Shown: positions 44,569 through 55,397 of the stretch, piece after piece
Layout of the letters: each line of letters opens with the position of its first letter
Numbering within the stretch: the first letter of the stretch is position 1
From: Pyricularia pennisetigena
Taxonomy: Eukaryota > Ascomycota > Sordariomycetes > Magnaporthales > Pyriculariaceae
NCBI RefSeq assembly: GCF_004337985.1
Contig: NC_043742.1
Location: 3,954,176 to 4,018,175, forward strand
Direction: 5' to 3'
DNA: 64,000 nucleotides
The notes under the pieces: generated by a model
Told to the model about the DNA's origin: nothing
Database searches by the model: none
Seen by the model: the letters and a program-made list of their open reading frames with translations, nothing else
Translations under genes and position numbers: made by a program

Positions 44569-45600
44569 TCAAGGAAGACATTGCGAGTACCACTCGTTTG
44601 TGGCCCTGCAGCTTCCAGAGGTACAGCATGTTGCTCCTGCCCAGCCATTGCCACCACATTGCCCATACAAGCTGGCACAGTTGCCGCCGCCACCACCCCC
44701 ACCAGGGGTTGTTGGTTGAGGGTTGGGCGGCGTGGGAGGCTGCGAGGTAGGTTGCGGGTTCGGCTGAGGGTTCGATGGGGGGTTCGGCTGGCTTCCGCCG
44801 CCGGGCGTGAAAGGCGCGCTGGTAGCTGTCGCAACCATCTTGTACTGGGAAACAGTGGTGGGCACTCCGGCCATCATTGGAGGTCCCGGAACCTGGTAGC
44901 TGATGGGCGCCTGGTACAGCTGGAACAGGATGCCTGGGTCTCTGGCGGTGTATAAGCTCGTACCCGCGACTCCCGCCGGCTGCGTCGACCCGGATCCCGT
45001 GATCTCGAGGTTGAAGCACTGCGGATAGGCCTGGGCGCCGTTTGCGTTGGGAGCGCCGTGCAGGGCGATGATCTCGTGGCGCAGGACGTAGTTGCCCGGC
45101 GCGATGCTGGCGGGGATCTGCACCACCCACGAGAAGCCGTTCTTGATCAGCTCGTCAGACGCCCAGTAACCCGGCGGTGACCCTGATATGTAGGTGCCCG
45201 CGCCGATCTTGAAGAAGCGGAGCGACGTCTTGTCGACCGTCTCGCAGTCGCCCGAGCACCGCGCGAGGTAGTCAATGACGGGTCCGTGGTGCGACTCTGG
45301 CCATGTGTCCCACTGGAGCAGGATCCTGTCGCCCGCCTTGACCCGTGCGTGGCCCTTGGCGGGCTGCGCACCGCGGTGACAGATGATGTCGGACGAACCA
45401 AAGTTGTTGGGCTCGACGAAGCCGTTGTCGGTGTTTGTGGCGGACCAGCCGACGACGGTTGGCTGCTGGGACTGCCATGGGTATTTGGTTACGTCGTACC
45501 CTGGGTACTGTACGCCCTCGACGATGATGTAGTCAACATGACCGTGGGCCAGCACTGTCCCGGCTGAGCCGAGCGCGACTAGGAGGGTTGCAGATTTCAT
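44569..45600 (-). CDS. AA9 lytic polysaccharide monooxygenase with C-terminal CBM1
   Basis: Single exon, 343 aa. The chosen Met gives the signal peptide [18 protein letters not shown], cut before H19, which must be N-terminal to form the copper histidine brace. The second brace His is in WPESHHGPV (about H104). H175, Q194 and the axial Y in [10 protein letters not shown] (about Y194-196 region) are family positions. After about residue 250 a Pro/Gln/Asn/Thr and Gly linker leads to a CBM1 (about 307-343) with [12 protein letters not shown] and aromatic W/Y residues for cellulose binding. AA9 enzymes cut cellulose or hemicellulose oxidatively outside the cell. A TATAAAG (minus strand, complement of about 45790-45796) lies about 190 bp upstream. 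Confidence 0.95.
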   Translation of the reverse strand: MKSATLLVALGSAGTVLAHGHVDYIIVEGVQYPGYDVTKYPWQSQQPTVVGWSATNTDNGFVEPNNFGSSDIICHRGAQPAKGHARVKAGDRILLQWDTWPESHHGPVIDYLARCSGDCETVDKTSLRFFKIGAGTYISGSPPGYWASDELIKNGFSWVVQIPASIAPGNYVLRHEIIALHGAPNANGAQAYPQCFNLEITGSGSTQPAGVAGTSLYTARDPGILFQLYQAPISYQVPGPPMMAGVPTTVSQYKMVATATSAPFTPGGGSQPNPPSNPQPNPQPTSQPPTPPNPQPTTPGGGGGGGNCASLYGQCGGNGWAGATCCTSGSCRATNEWYSQCLP

Positions 45601-48440
45601 GATGGCTTCGGTGTTCAGCCCGGTGCCAAGCGGCGGCCTCAAATTTTGTCTTGAAAGAAATTTGTAAAAGTCTTGAACGTGTCTTAAATGATCGGGGTAG
45701 GCGAGTGGGAAATATTCCTGAGAGCTACCGGATGATCCAAAAAAAAACCCCTTTTCTCTAGCTGTGGCAACGGGGGCAAAACGACTGGCTTTATAGTCCC
45801 TTCTTCATCACGAGGAACAAATGTTACCACTCGAGAACCACAGGAGGCACGCTGCAACTTCATTGAGCTATCGGCTTGGTAGTACCAAGTTCTTGAGGAT
45901 TCTATTACTGCTCGGATATTATGCCCAACGGTTGTCAGATGGCATGCTACCTTGTCCATCCAAGGGCTTGGCCGGCGGCAACAAACCCGAACCAGCTGAG
46001 GGCGCCATAAAGGTAGCCATCGTGTCTACCGAGACCATCTTACGAAGCAAGGGGTTATCACGCAAGTGGAGGTCCAAGCCTCTTCACAGAGCCCGGACGA
46101 ACTTGAGATTACCATGGTTATCGCGGTTGATTTGTCTTGTGGATGGAAGCTCGCTCCCGGCTCCGGCTCGGCAGTGTGCAACACGTGCAGTCAATAAAAA
46201 GAAACAAAGACATGAATTTCTCCGACGCTCTCAACCATATCGTTCGTTTTGTTGCGGGGTGCATGTGCTGGGGTGCATAAGGTCGCATCTGAGCTGTGTT
46301 GAAAGAGGAAACTTCGGCAGCTGGATCCCCGAGAAAGGCAAGCCTTGGGTGTCATCACGGTTGGAGGATATCCCTTCACAAGCCGGATAACCCAAGGACT
46401 GCTCCGGTTCTCGGTGGCTTGGACCTCTGGGCAATAAAGAGGTTTGTGCTCACTTGACAGACATTCGCCATTGATGTCCAATACTTGGTCAAGATTTTTA
46501 TCACTCTGGAATTTTTGGGTGGCTGCATACTGTTGTTCTTTTCTTTGGTTCAGTCTGGGTAAGTGTGACGCTAATAAGATGACAGTCGTCTCTTGGCGGA
46601 ATCAATTGGCGGAAGTTTTGGTGTGCCCTGACGACTGCAGAAGAGCCTCCAATCAATAATCTATTATTCCCGTGACAGGGCTGCAATGCAATATATTTCA
46701 ACCCCAGGTTCAGTAATCTCATCGCAACCTCGACTACGTCAACAGGACTGTGTCTTGGACCGGTAGCGATCCCTCGTGTAAGCAGCATTTCGCGTCGAGC
46801 CCGGCAGTTTTTGTTTCCCGACTTTTCTTCAACCTTTCGCAGGCACGAAACGATCCCGCTTGTTTGGTCGCATCTTGGTCCATGTGTCATGCTAGCCGAG
46901 CCTATATTTAGAATGCCTGCATATTTTATTTCGTCCTAGGCTTTGTTGTTGAGGACCTCGATGCCCAAAGACGCTTTGCTCAGTGTGGCACAGTTCCCAA
47001 GTGAACAAACTTCACTCGCACCTCGCTGCTGGCAACTGGTCTGTAAATTTACGTCAAGGTTGCCGTTTTATCCCCGCCAAGGCCATCTGCCTCCTCGCTA
47101 CGGCATATCAATACTCAGCCACGGAGGCGGTTTTGGGCATCTCGATGCTTCTCATCTAGCAGTATTTAGAATCGCAACTATATTTGCGCCTTATGTTGGC
47201 CAATACCTGCCTTACAAATCACAGCCATGGACAAGTACTGGAAGTCTTGTAAGAAGAATGTTTTAGTGCAATAGACTTCCCTGCTGCAAGTGTGCTTGCA
47301 CAGTCAAAAACTCTTCTTGGCTCTGGTCGTTTCCTCTGCACTTTTGGGGGTCTATGTTCGCCGTGCACTGTTGCTGTATGGAAATTACCGTCCCAGTTGG
47401 TTGATGGGCCGCGAGAAACAACATGGGCTTGTTCTGATCATAGCTTGCATTGAGCAACTATTTTTGCAACCCTTCTAAGAGGCTGTACCGGAAACCTGAA
47501 TCACAAATAAAGTCGAGTCGTGGTTGGCTCGTCTAAATTCCTGTATCATTTCTTTTTATGATCAGATAAATAGTGGCATATGTCATCTTGTCTATATAAG
47601 CAGCCTAGACTATATACTCTTGTATAGTAGACCCTATCTAGCATAGTGGATAAGGTAACATCCCTTGATCTCTTGAAACTCACCCGCTTCACCGCGGGCA
47701 CATTGGATTCTTTTTTATTTTCTTTATTTTTTCGGAACTTGTAGAATGTTGGCAATTGAGCGGTGTCGACTTGGTTCCAATGTACTTAGCTGCCTACGCT
47801 TGACCGCTTCGTGGACAGCTTGAGCAACGAATATAGCGTCGCTGTTAGCATCTAAATCCTACAAAAAATTAGCGCACGTCAGCTCCTTCAAGTTACCATA
47901 TTCGAGATTCAGGATTGCTGCGGTGTTACTTGCTTTATTTGGTTGATTCCTCACATTTTTCTGATTTATAAGCGAAAGTATTAGATCGGCCCCCCCTTTT
48001 CTTCTTTTCAAAGAGCAATGTGGAAATCTTCAAGACATTGCCAAGCAGGTAGAAGGGTAAAGAAGTCCTATTAATAATGTCTGTAGGATATCGCAGCCTC
48101 TGCTCCCCGCATGCCAAGTACCTTGGGTAAGCTTATGGTGTGCAGATATCCGGGACATCACAGGCACTATCGTGAGTGGCTCTTGAATTGCATGCATGAG
48201 TCTACGCCAAGTTTATCGTTTAGATGGGCCGGAATTTACGCCTTAAATGTGCGGGCGTTCGAACCGTCTATTACGTGACCGGAGTGCCTAAACACAGCTG
48301 CGTGCATAGCTGCCTGCGTACAAGTATATCAGGAGATGCCTCAAGAGTAAACCACACCAGCCACCTATCGAGTAGATCAGACCGATACTAATACGAGTCA
48401 AACGCGACATACACACACACTCCAAAACACCAGCTTTGTC
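45601..48440. other. Gene-poor stretch, 2.8 kb
   Basis: LPMO upstream region and then AT-rich sequence. Short frames only; no domain, splice pattern or transposon end recognised by eye. The right end is the promoter of the RidA-family gene, with a CACACAC tract at about 48411-48421 just before the ATG. Confidence 0.5.
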
Positions 48441-48946
48441 ATGACTTCTCCCAAGTTCTTCACCTACTCTGGCTTCGGCCAAAAGCTCAGCGATGACGCC
48501 AACTATTCGCAATCAGTTCGGATCGGTAACGAGATCAAGACGTCTGGACAGGGTAAGAAGCGCACCGGAATTGTAGTTCTCCAGCCCACGTCTTTGCCAG
48601 AGAGCAAGGCACCAACGGGAAACTGACGTCTCTTCAACCTCTCCCAGGCGGCTGGGACACCCAGACGGGCAAGATCAGTGAAAAGTACGAGGAGGAGCTT
48701 GACCAGGCCTTTACGAACCTGGACGTGGCCCTCAAAGACGCCGGCGGCAAGGGACTCGAGCAGGTCTACAAGGTCAACATGTACTTGACGCTTGAGATGA
48801 CGGAGGAGGTGTTTGGGCAGACCGCGGCCGTCATAAAGAACCGTTTCCCCAACCACCGGCCGCTTTTGACGGTGGTTGGGGTCACGACATTGGCGTTCCC
48901 GGAGATGCATGTCGAGATTGAGGTTTCGGCATATGATCCTCAATAA
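48441..48946 (+). CDS. RidA/YjgF/YER057c/UK114 family protein
   Basis: Exons 48441-48552 and 48648-48946 give 136 aa. The intron starts GTAAGA and ends CTCCCAG; the junction restores SGQGGWDTQTG. The chorismate-mutase-like trimer fold is recognisable from SQSVRIGNEIKTSGQGGW, the helix YEEELDQAFTNLDVALKDAG, and strands VYKVNMYLT and MHVEIEVSAY. Canonical RidA uses an Arg, about 18 residues before the EIE strand, to deaminate reactive 2-aminoacrylate. By hand alignment that position is Thr here, so this is probably a non-canonical Rid subgroup with another or no enzymatic role. No targeting peptide is evident. Confidence 0.88.
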
Positions 48947-48961
48947 GATAAAGCTGCCCAA

Positions 48962-48992
<31 letters not shown>

Positions 48993-49879
48993 TCTCTTTT
49001 TTTTTCTTTGAGCGTTTGAGGGTAAATTGAGCTATCAGGAATAATCCTCAATCCTCACTCACTAGGGACCAGCTACCAGCTAGGCGTATCAACTAGTATG
49101 TAAATGAAAAAGCCGGAACCTTGGTCCTTTCTGAGGGAAAAGGAACAATTATAGGCAGCCCTCTCCAGGACGCCAGAGAAAGGTTGACATGTGCGTTTAG
49201 GCAATGACCACAATATATTGATCCCCGGCAAGTCTCGTTATACGAGTGATGGCAGTCATCAGCAATCTGCGCAAAGTGTGCCAGGCGTTGAGTAACGATA
49301 TGGTATGTAGTAGTGTCTTTCGATTGTTTGTCAATATTGAATGTCAAATATCTCGACAGTCTCTGTCTAAATCGCGATGGCTGCTATAGACAAAGCAGGA
49401 TATACCCCAGGCGAACGGGGCTAGACAGAAAACCCCCCCAGGGACGTCGAACGACAGCGGGACACTTCCTTTCGCTCTGGTACCCGTCACAGTGGATAAC
49501 AAATAATTCACCAACCCTTAGCCCTTTATCTAAAGCCGATGTTAACATCAATGTCACGAAATGTTATCCTGCCTGTTTTCGGTACAGGAACAAGTAGTTG
49601 GGCACGTTCCAGAGCCGACTGTATACCTACTATTGCACTAGACAACACAGCCAAAAGACGAAAGCTCCCGTCAATGACTAATGCCAGTGACTTCGGTAAA
49701 TATAGCCTGCAACACCTACCTAGTGTACGTGGCCCATATCAAGCTTTCATCCCCACGCTTCAACTCCACCACGGTGGTCCTCCGGAGCGGGTCAAGCAGC
49801 TACGAGACCGCCTCCGTAATCTTAAGCCCCGAATCCTAGGGAGGCCCACATCGGAGCACAAAAAATCCTTATCCTTCAA
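48947..49879. other. Intergenic, RidA 3' flank to tRNA-Gly
   Basis: Long C/T and T run (48963-49010) is probably the 3' UTR region. No other gene recognised. Confidence 0.5.
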
Positions 49880-49966
49880 GCGTGTGTGGTTTAATGGTAA
49901 AATCCATCGTTGCCATCCTCAGGATAACTACTCGATGGGCTCCCGGTTCGATTCCGGGCACACGCA
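49880..49966 (+). tRNA. tRNA-Gly (GCC) with 16-nt intron
   Basis: Acceptor GCGTGTG pairs perfectly with CACACGC plus discriminator A. The D arm is GTTT-AATGGTA-AAAT (with mismatches usual for tRNA-Gly). The anticodon stem is CATCG/CGATG, and the T arm CCCGG-TTCGATT-CCGGG. Anticodon GCC is at 49912-49914. The intron 49916-49931 is at position 37/38. Most eukaryotic tRNA-Gly(GCC) genes lack introns; fungal copies vary. Confidence 0.88.
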
Positions 49967-50577
49967 GAGTAAGCGTACGCCGTTCGGCACCAGCTTTTTG
50001 TTTGGCGTTTTGTCGACTGTTTGGTTGGATCGCTGAGCTCCCGCCTGTGAAATTGGTTGAGATGCGCTTAGTTGGGCTTGGGGGTATTGTGGTAAGAAAG
50101 GGAGGTCGCGTGATGATCTAAAAGCTCAAGCCGTGTATATTAATAACTGCTGGGCCAAACAGCTGCTTTGTCGACCATAGACATTGTACAGCCAATTCTG
50201 CTAAAGATGTGTTAGCTGCGCTTGGTCAAACACCTCAATCATCAGAGAAGCGATTCTAGGTCGTGTTGACATCGGAATTCTTGGGGATAACAAAACCTAC
50301 TTACCTAATTAAGATAAATTGAGCCCCACTCATTCATTAAGCGCGCCTTCTACATAGCGGGCCAAAGCTCTTCGTACAACAGATGCTTTTGTGCCTTGGT
50401 AGCTGCCTAACTGTGCCAATATAGAGGCTATGTTCACTACTACATATCCACAAACGAATGTCTCGGTTTGTCTGGGAAAATCCACAAAAGGCCAGACCAG
50501 TTAGGCTTTTATGCCTGCCTTAGGTGGGTCAATACGTGTTGCTAACAAAGCCAAGTCGCAACCCGGCAGCGTTAGGA
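49967..50577. other. Intergenic
   Basis: Besides the Pol III T-run near 49995, nothing recognised. The right end is the 3' flank of RTT109. Confidence 0.5.
49995..49999 (+). terminator. Pol III T-run after tRNA-Gly
   Basis: TTTTT 29 bp downstream of the tRNA 3' end. Confidence 0.5.
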
Positions 50578-52431
50578 TTATGCTGGCTTTGGCTTTTTTC
50601 GGATGAGGCCTGCTCCAAGCACATTGATCTCAGGCTGGCTGGCGGCCGTTTTGAGAACACTAGTTGGAGGTGGTTCATTATCCTTGTTCTTTTTCCTTAC
50701 CAAGCCAGCCCCAAGAACATTGACCTTGGGACCCTGCTCTGTGTCTTTGTCGGCCGTGCCCGTCTCCGATCTCTTCCTCTTAATCAGACCCGAGATGTTG
50801 CTGACTGCAGGTTCACTGGTTGAATTCGAGGATGACAAGGGCAGAGGCCGTGTGCCCACCACATCAAGACCCCAAGCCATCCCAAGACCAACCTCGTTGA
50901 TCCACCGCCGGGTGCTGCCCGTCGCTAGCTCCAGGTTGGCAAAATCTAGGCGGAGCAGAAGCTCAAGTGAGCTCTTGTAGCCGTCCTCCTTGACAAGACG
51001 TCGTCCTCTGCCTTCGGGTGGCCAGTAGTAGTAAGGGGTTGTGATGGGGCGGTCCACCAGATAGTTACGTTGCGCAGTTTTGATACGCGGTTCACGTGCG
51101 ATGATGGGCCCTGTCAGTTTCTTTTGTTTGGTTTTCTTCTTCTTGGCTTTTTCCTTCGTTGCGGAGGACGTATCCGGCGCCTTGGAAGTCCCAAAAAGTT
51201 TTTCCGGGCTCTTCTGAGGGGTTCTGAGAGCTAGGGTCTGCTTGTTGGTCTTTCGTAGCGGTGTAGAAGGCGCTGCCGGGTATGAAGAAGCATCAAACGA
51301 TGCCGCCGGTGTGATCATGGCCGAGTCTTCTAGTTGGGAGGAAGGTGCCGAGACGATCTGACGTTTGTTTGGTTCATGCGGATCCATGACCAGCCAGATG
51401 AATCCCGTGAGTGCGCCCATAGAGCACTCTTGTCGAAATGCCATCAGTTCCCAAAACTGGTCCAGGCTGTGTACACTCTTCCACTGGCCGTTGCGACCCT
51501 TGCCATCGTCCGCCTCGAGGTCCAGCTCATCACGGAAACGGGATTTTGGGTCGTCAGGGTAATGTGCTATCAGGCATCGCGGTGGAACCCAGTCGTACTC
51601 TTGAGTGTAGTGTGAGATTTTTTCAAGTGGGTGACCAAGCACCCAGTTGGGGTTTACTGTATTGCCAGCTCCTGTTTTGGGGATGAATGCCCTCGTTTCG
51701 TATTGATCCAGGCCCGGCACGAGGAGGTAGCCCTTGACAGCTCTCCAAGAATCTAACATGGTGTTATTGGCATTGGCATCTAGGAGCGGCGTGAGCACCC
51801 TGCACCACCACTTGACGAGACCTCGATCGGTCAAAACATGTTTTCCTTTATACTCAACACTCCCTGGAAACAGATATTGGCCTTGTGCGCGTGCAAACAA
51901 GCTCACAATGGACTGTATCCCTTTTCGCCTACGCTGACGTACTAGGTACGTAATGAAGGCGGAGCTGACTTCCCTAATTGGGGACGGGGTTCCCTTAGGA
52001 AGGTTCAAGAGGTGCAAATACCCGGTCGAGTCGGCCTTGGATACAAAGAAGGTACTTGTGTATGCAGTAGTGTAAATGAGGATCTCCAGCGCCAGTACCA
52101 GGACTTCCCTGTCTGCCGGTACTTCCTTGTCGGCAGAGTTCGAGCAATCATCACTTGACGCATTGAATGGAACAAGGATCGAGATGGCGAGGAAATGACT
52201 TTCGCAATATGTCCTATCCGGCCGAGCATTAGGGGGTGGAGCGAAGAGGGCTTCGGTTCGGGTCGGCGGTGTTGATAGGTGATAAGCTCGGAATTTTTGA
52301 CCTTCCGGAAGAACTGAAGAGAGACTTTCAAGAAGCTTTGCGCTGCTCTGGTGAGACTCGGAGCCAGTCCCAGCTGTCTTGGCCGGTGTTGCAGCCATGG
52401 TAGCCATAGTTGTTGTCATTAGCAGCGTCAA
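50578..52431 (-). CDS. RTT109: Rtt109 histone acetyltransferase (H3K56)
   Basis: Single exon, up to 617 aa. Met codons in the first 12 residues leave the start loose; MAATPAKTA is also possible. The fungal-specific Rtt109 fold is recognised from the N-terminal SSVLPEGQKFRAYHLST and FVSKADSTGYL, the activation-loop region VHSLDQFWELMAFRQECSMG, and the acetyl-CoA-binding strand ALTGFIWLVM. Compared with yeast (436 aa) it is long. The extra length is mainly an insert (about 360-440) rich in Lys/Ser/Pro, and a C-terminal tail with a twice-occurring INVLGAGL/VNVLGAGL plus IRKK motif. Rtt109 with Vps75 or Asf1 acetylates H3 K56 and K9 on new histones for replication-coupled nucleosome assembly. Nuclear. 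Divergent from mL57. Confidence 0.9.
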   Translation of the reverse strand: MTLLMTTTMATMAATPAKTAGTGSESHQSSAKLLESLSSVLPEGQKFRAYHLSTPPTRTEALFAPPPNARPDRTYCESHFLAISILVPFNASSDDCSNSADKEVPADREVLVLALEILIYTTAYTSTFFVSKADSTGYLHLLNLPKGTPSPIREVSSAFITYLVRQRRRKGIQSIVSLFARAQGQYLFPGSVEYKGKHVLTDRGLVKWWCRVLTPLLDANANNTMLDSWRAVKGYLLVPGLDQYETRAFIPKTGAGNTVNPNWVLGHPLEKISHYTQEYDWVPPRCLIAHYPDDPKSRFRDELDLEADDGKGRNGQWKSVHSLDQFWELMAFRQECSMGALTGFIWLVMDPHEPNKRQIVSAPSSQLEDSAMITPAASFDASSYPAAPSTPLRKTNKQTLALRTPQKSPEKLFGTSKAPDTSSATKEKAKKKKTKQKKLTGPIIAREPRIKTAQRNYLVDRPITTPYYYWPPEGRGRRLVKEDGYKSSLELLLRLDFANLELATGSTRRWINEVGLGMAWGLDVVGTRPLPLSSSNSTSEPAVSNISGLIKRKRSETGTADKDTEQGPKVNVLGAGLVRKKNKDNEPPPTSVLKTAASQPEINVLGAGLIRKKPKPA

Positions 52432-52923
52432 GTAGCAAGTTGCGGCAGATTGACCAAAAGAGTATCCAAGACGAATCTAGGTGGGCCTTTAACAGGGAAC
52501 CAACATGATCACTGGGCTCCAAACAAGTGACATGAAATCAAGTCCATTTATGCGTGACGACGTTGAGTAAGATGCGGACTCATGCAATGGATTGCTGCAT
52601 AGTCTAAGCTTCAGCTGTGGAAGCTCGGTCCTCAACAAACACCGCGATAATTAATACCGATACATCGGACGCGTACAGCACCATCCCTACAGCATTCGAA
52701 TGGGGCGCGGGGTAGCTAGGAAGTATTTGATTGGTCAACTAAAGCTTGGGTATCGTCAAAACACGTGACTTGGCGATTCAATGCCGGGCAGTCGTTGGCT
52801 GCCTTGCTTGTGCCAGCGCGAAAAAAAGTTGGGAACTGTAGGTACTTCGTTTGCAAGCTCCGTGACAGCACCGCTCCCGGCACAAGATCATCCGCCGGCC
52901 ACTGCATCCATCAACCTTCAACC
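52432..52923. promoter_or_regulatory. Shared divergent promoter of RTT109 and mL57
   Basis: 492 bp between start codons that point apart. No specific element identified with confidence; CACGTG (about 52764-52769) is an E-box-like palindrome. Confidence 0.4.
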
Positions 52924-53856
52924 ATGGCCTTCAACTCAGCCAGGTGTGGGCTCTCGACCTCAACTCGGGTGCTACGACAATGCAGCGCACCTTCGTTGTC
53001 ACGGTCCTTCTCCCAGTCGCTGGCTCGACAGGTCACCGCAGCCACTGAAGCCGCCGATCGGCAGCCCGTCAATTCGAACCTCCCAAGATGGGCCAAGACT
53101 CCAGAGAGGATGAAGTCCAGCATCCCGCTAGGAGAGATGAGGAACCCTTCCAACCGTCAAGTCTTCAAGGTCAACGAATCTCAGGAGAAGCTCGACCGGT
53201 TCTACAACAACTTCCTAGGAAGGGATGGCGAGCTCATGCTTGGCGATGAAGCAAAGTGGTTGTCTGTTACGCATAAGAGCTTTGATCAAGGAAGGAGAGG
53301 CTTCAACGCAAGGCTTGCAAACTATGGTATGCGCTAAGGAGCCGCACATCTCGACGCTTTGGTGGCCTGTGCTAACCGTTGGCATTCGCGACGTTGTACA
53401 GGAAAACAAATTCTCAGGATGGAAATAACACAGATGATACTTGCATCCCCGCCAGTTCAAAGAGCTGAACCAAGCACGGAAGATGGCGTCGAGACCCGTA
53501 AACCTTTCGAGCACCCAGCCCTTGCCCGGGTCGATAACTTGGCACACATCAGTCATCGCGATATTATAGACGAGGTCAAGCTTGCGCGGCTGGGTACGGA
53601 ATATGGCCTTCACGAGGTCGTCAGGTGGCAGCCCAAACAGGTAAGACATGGTCGCATGACACCACTGTCCCTGGGTAGGTGACAGCACCAAATGCTAATC
53701 GTGCTTGGTAAACAGGTTTCTAGCATGGACTCCTCCGGTCTGCACAACGTCTTGAAAACCAGCATGTACGCGATAATAGGCGCCATTTCCCTGCAACATG
53801 GTGGCGAGGTGGCCCGTCGAGTATGCAGGGAGAGGGTGCTTAAGAAGATTAAGTGA
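52924..53856 (+). CDS. MRPL15: Mitochondrial large ribosomal subunit protein mL57 (RNase III-like fold)
   Basis: Three exons: 52924-53326, 53402-53640 and 53716-53856, giving 260 aa. The introns start GTATGC and GTAAGA and end TACAG and AACAG; phases fit (NY|GKQIL, PKQ|VSSMD). Basic Ser/Arg-rich presequence (about 1-35). The rest matches fungal mL57, a catalytically dead RNase III domain: LSVTHKSFDQGRRGFNARLA followed by NYGKQ (RNase III helix with the acidic catalytic residues lost), HISHRDIIDEVKLARLG, and the closing SMYAIIGAISLQHGGEVARR. It is part of the mitoribosome large subunit. The second mitoribosomal gene in the window. Confidence 0.88.
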
Positions 53857-53976
53857 AATTAGGCTGCAACCTGTCGCAGCAACAACTGTATAACGTGTAC
53901 AAATAGGGCGGCCATCGGAATATTAGACCATATACATCAATACCCATTACTGCGGAGAACTGTTTTCGTGAGACAG

Positions 53977-55021
53977 CTATTTCGTGGTTTTTGTGGTTAA
54001 GGGGAGGAACATGAGATCCATGATGCGAATCTCCCTACCCTTGGAGCCGACAGCTACCCATCTGCCGTGAGGGATCGTTAGCAAGACGTCTCTTGTGACG
54101 TGTAGGAATCACAGCTAACAAATGCAAATGGCAGTTGTAAGATGAAATGACTAACCTGTTGTCGGCCCCCTTGAGCTGATTTCCAGCCCCCATTTCCCAC
54201 GCCCGGAAGAAGTCCTTGTCGGAACAATCCTCCAGGCTACAGCGCCCGCCAGACCAATCATCAGGAGGCATGTTTTCCGAATACATGAACAACACCAGCT
54301 CGTGAAGGTGCCGGAAAACAGTCACTGCATACATGGCGAGGCAGGACACGCCGCCTCGGTGGACAAAACAGGACGCGCTCATGGCGAGCCGCTTTAACCC
54401 TCGCGGATCCTCGTGCCTGATGCAGTCGAGAAGCTCCTTTAGGAGCTTGAGATCCAAACCGCCGAGCAGTGCGACCGTGTCTCGCGTCGGATCCAGGTAC
54501 AGCACGTGACGGTGGCTGTGGACCGAGTCTCCGGGGATCCAGGCCTGAGGGATGCGGAAGCCGCCCTGCGGGGTCTCGCGCCGGCGCGGCGGAACGGCCA
54601 GCGGCAGCGCGACCGTGTAGCGTTCCAGGGCGACCTCGCGCGACTCGACGCACACCGACAGGGCGGTCGGGTTGGTGGACCGGGAGTGCCACTTGAGGTG
54701 GCCGCCGTGCCGGAAGTCGTCGGCGTAGTGCCCGCGGCGCGTGTGCAGCTCCACGACGCGCGTCTCGAGCGACTGCTGCCAGATTTTCACCCGGAGCTCC
54801 GCCGGGAGCTTGCCGAACATGTGGAATGCGGGCTCGTTTTCAAGGGCGGAACCCATGGGCGCGGTGCTGGGTGAGCTTTCTGGTTCGGCTTTCGTCTCCG
54901 CATTCGTGTCTTTGGGGAATATCAAGGCCAGCCGGAGTCGTTCCAGATCTTTGTTCAATTCCTGGAGGCGTTCTAGTTCCGGCTCGAGTGACAGAGAGTC
55001 TGTCGAATTGCGGTTTTCCAT
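53977..55021 (-). CDS. 2EXR-domain protein
   Basis: N-terminal coiled coil with Leu/Glu (about 8-35), disordered linker, then the 2EXR motif FHMFGKLPAELRVKIWQQSL (about 66-86). Conserved family blocks follow: VVELHT, PTALSVCVESREVALERY, and YLDPTRDTVALLGG. I prefer a spliced end. Exon 1 is 55021-54156 and exon 2 is 54061-53977 (316 aa), because GTTAGT, a branch GCTAACG and CGGCAG frame a 94-nt intron. Splicing yields DNRWVAVGSKGREIRIMDL. Without splicing the frame stops at 54035 (328 aa). 2EXR proteins are abundant fungal F-box-like proteins of unknown biochemical role. Tail-to-tail with mL57. Confidence 0.78.
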
Positions 55022-55397
55022 TCGCGATGGCCGTAACTATTCTGAATGATAGGTTTTTACTAGCATTTCAGGGTGGCTTGTGTCTCATGTTTATTCCTGG
55101 ATCTCGTTGACTAGCTTTAGACATGTCGATTTCGTTTTAGAAAAGGGCGTCCAAAGGGCGTGCTGAATGCCTCGGTCTTGTCTTACCAGAGGTGGCGGCC
55201 ACCTTGAAGATCTGCAACCCCGCTCTTCTGCGCTTACAAAAAGTCGGTGCAACTTTCTTACTGGCATCGCCAAGCGAGCGGATTGACGTTCAGGGTTTTC
55301 TCGATAAGAGGCAAAGATTAAAGGTTCTTGAGTTCACGAGCTGGTATTGGTTGTTTGTGAAAATCAGAATACAGTACTATACTACACAACGTGCTCT
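55022..55397. other. Intergenic
   Basis: Short spacer: 5' of the 2EXR gene and 3' of the DUF3632-like gene. Nothing recognised. Confidence 0.6.
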
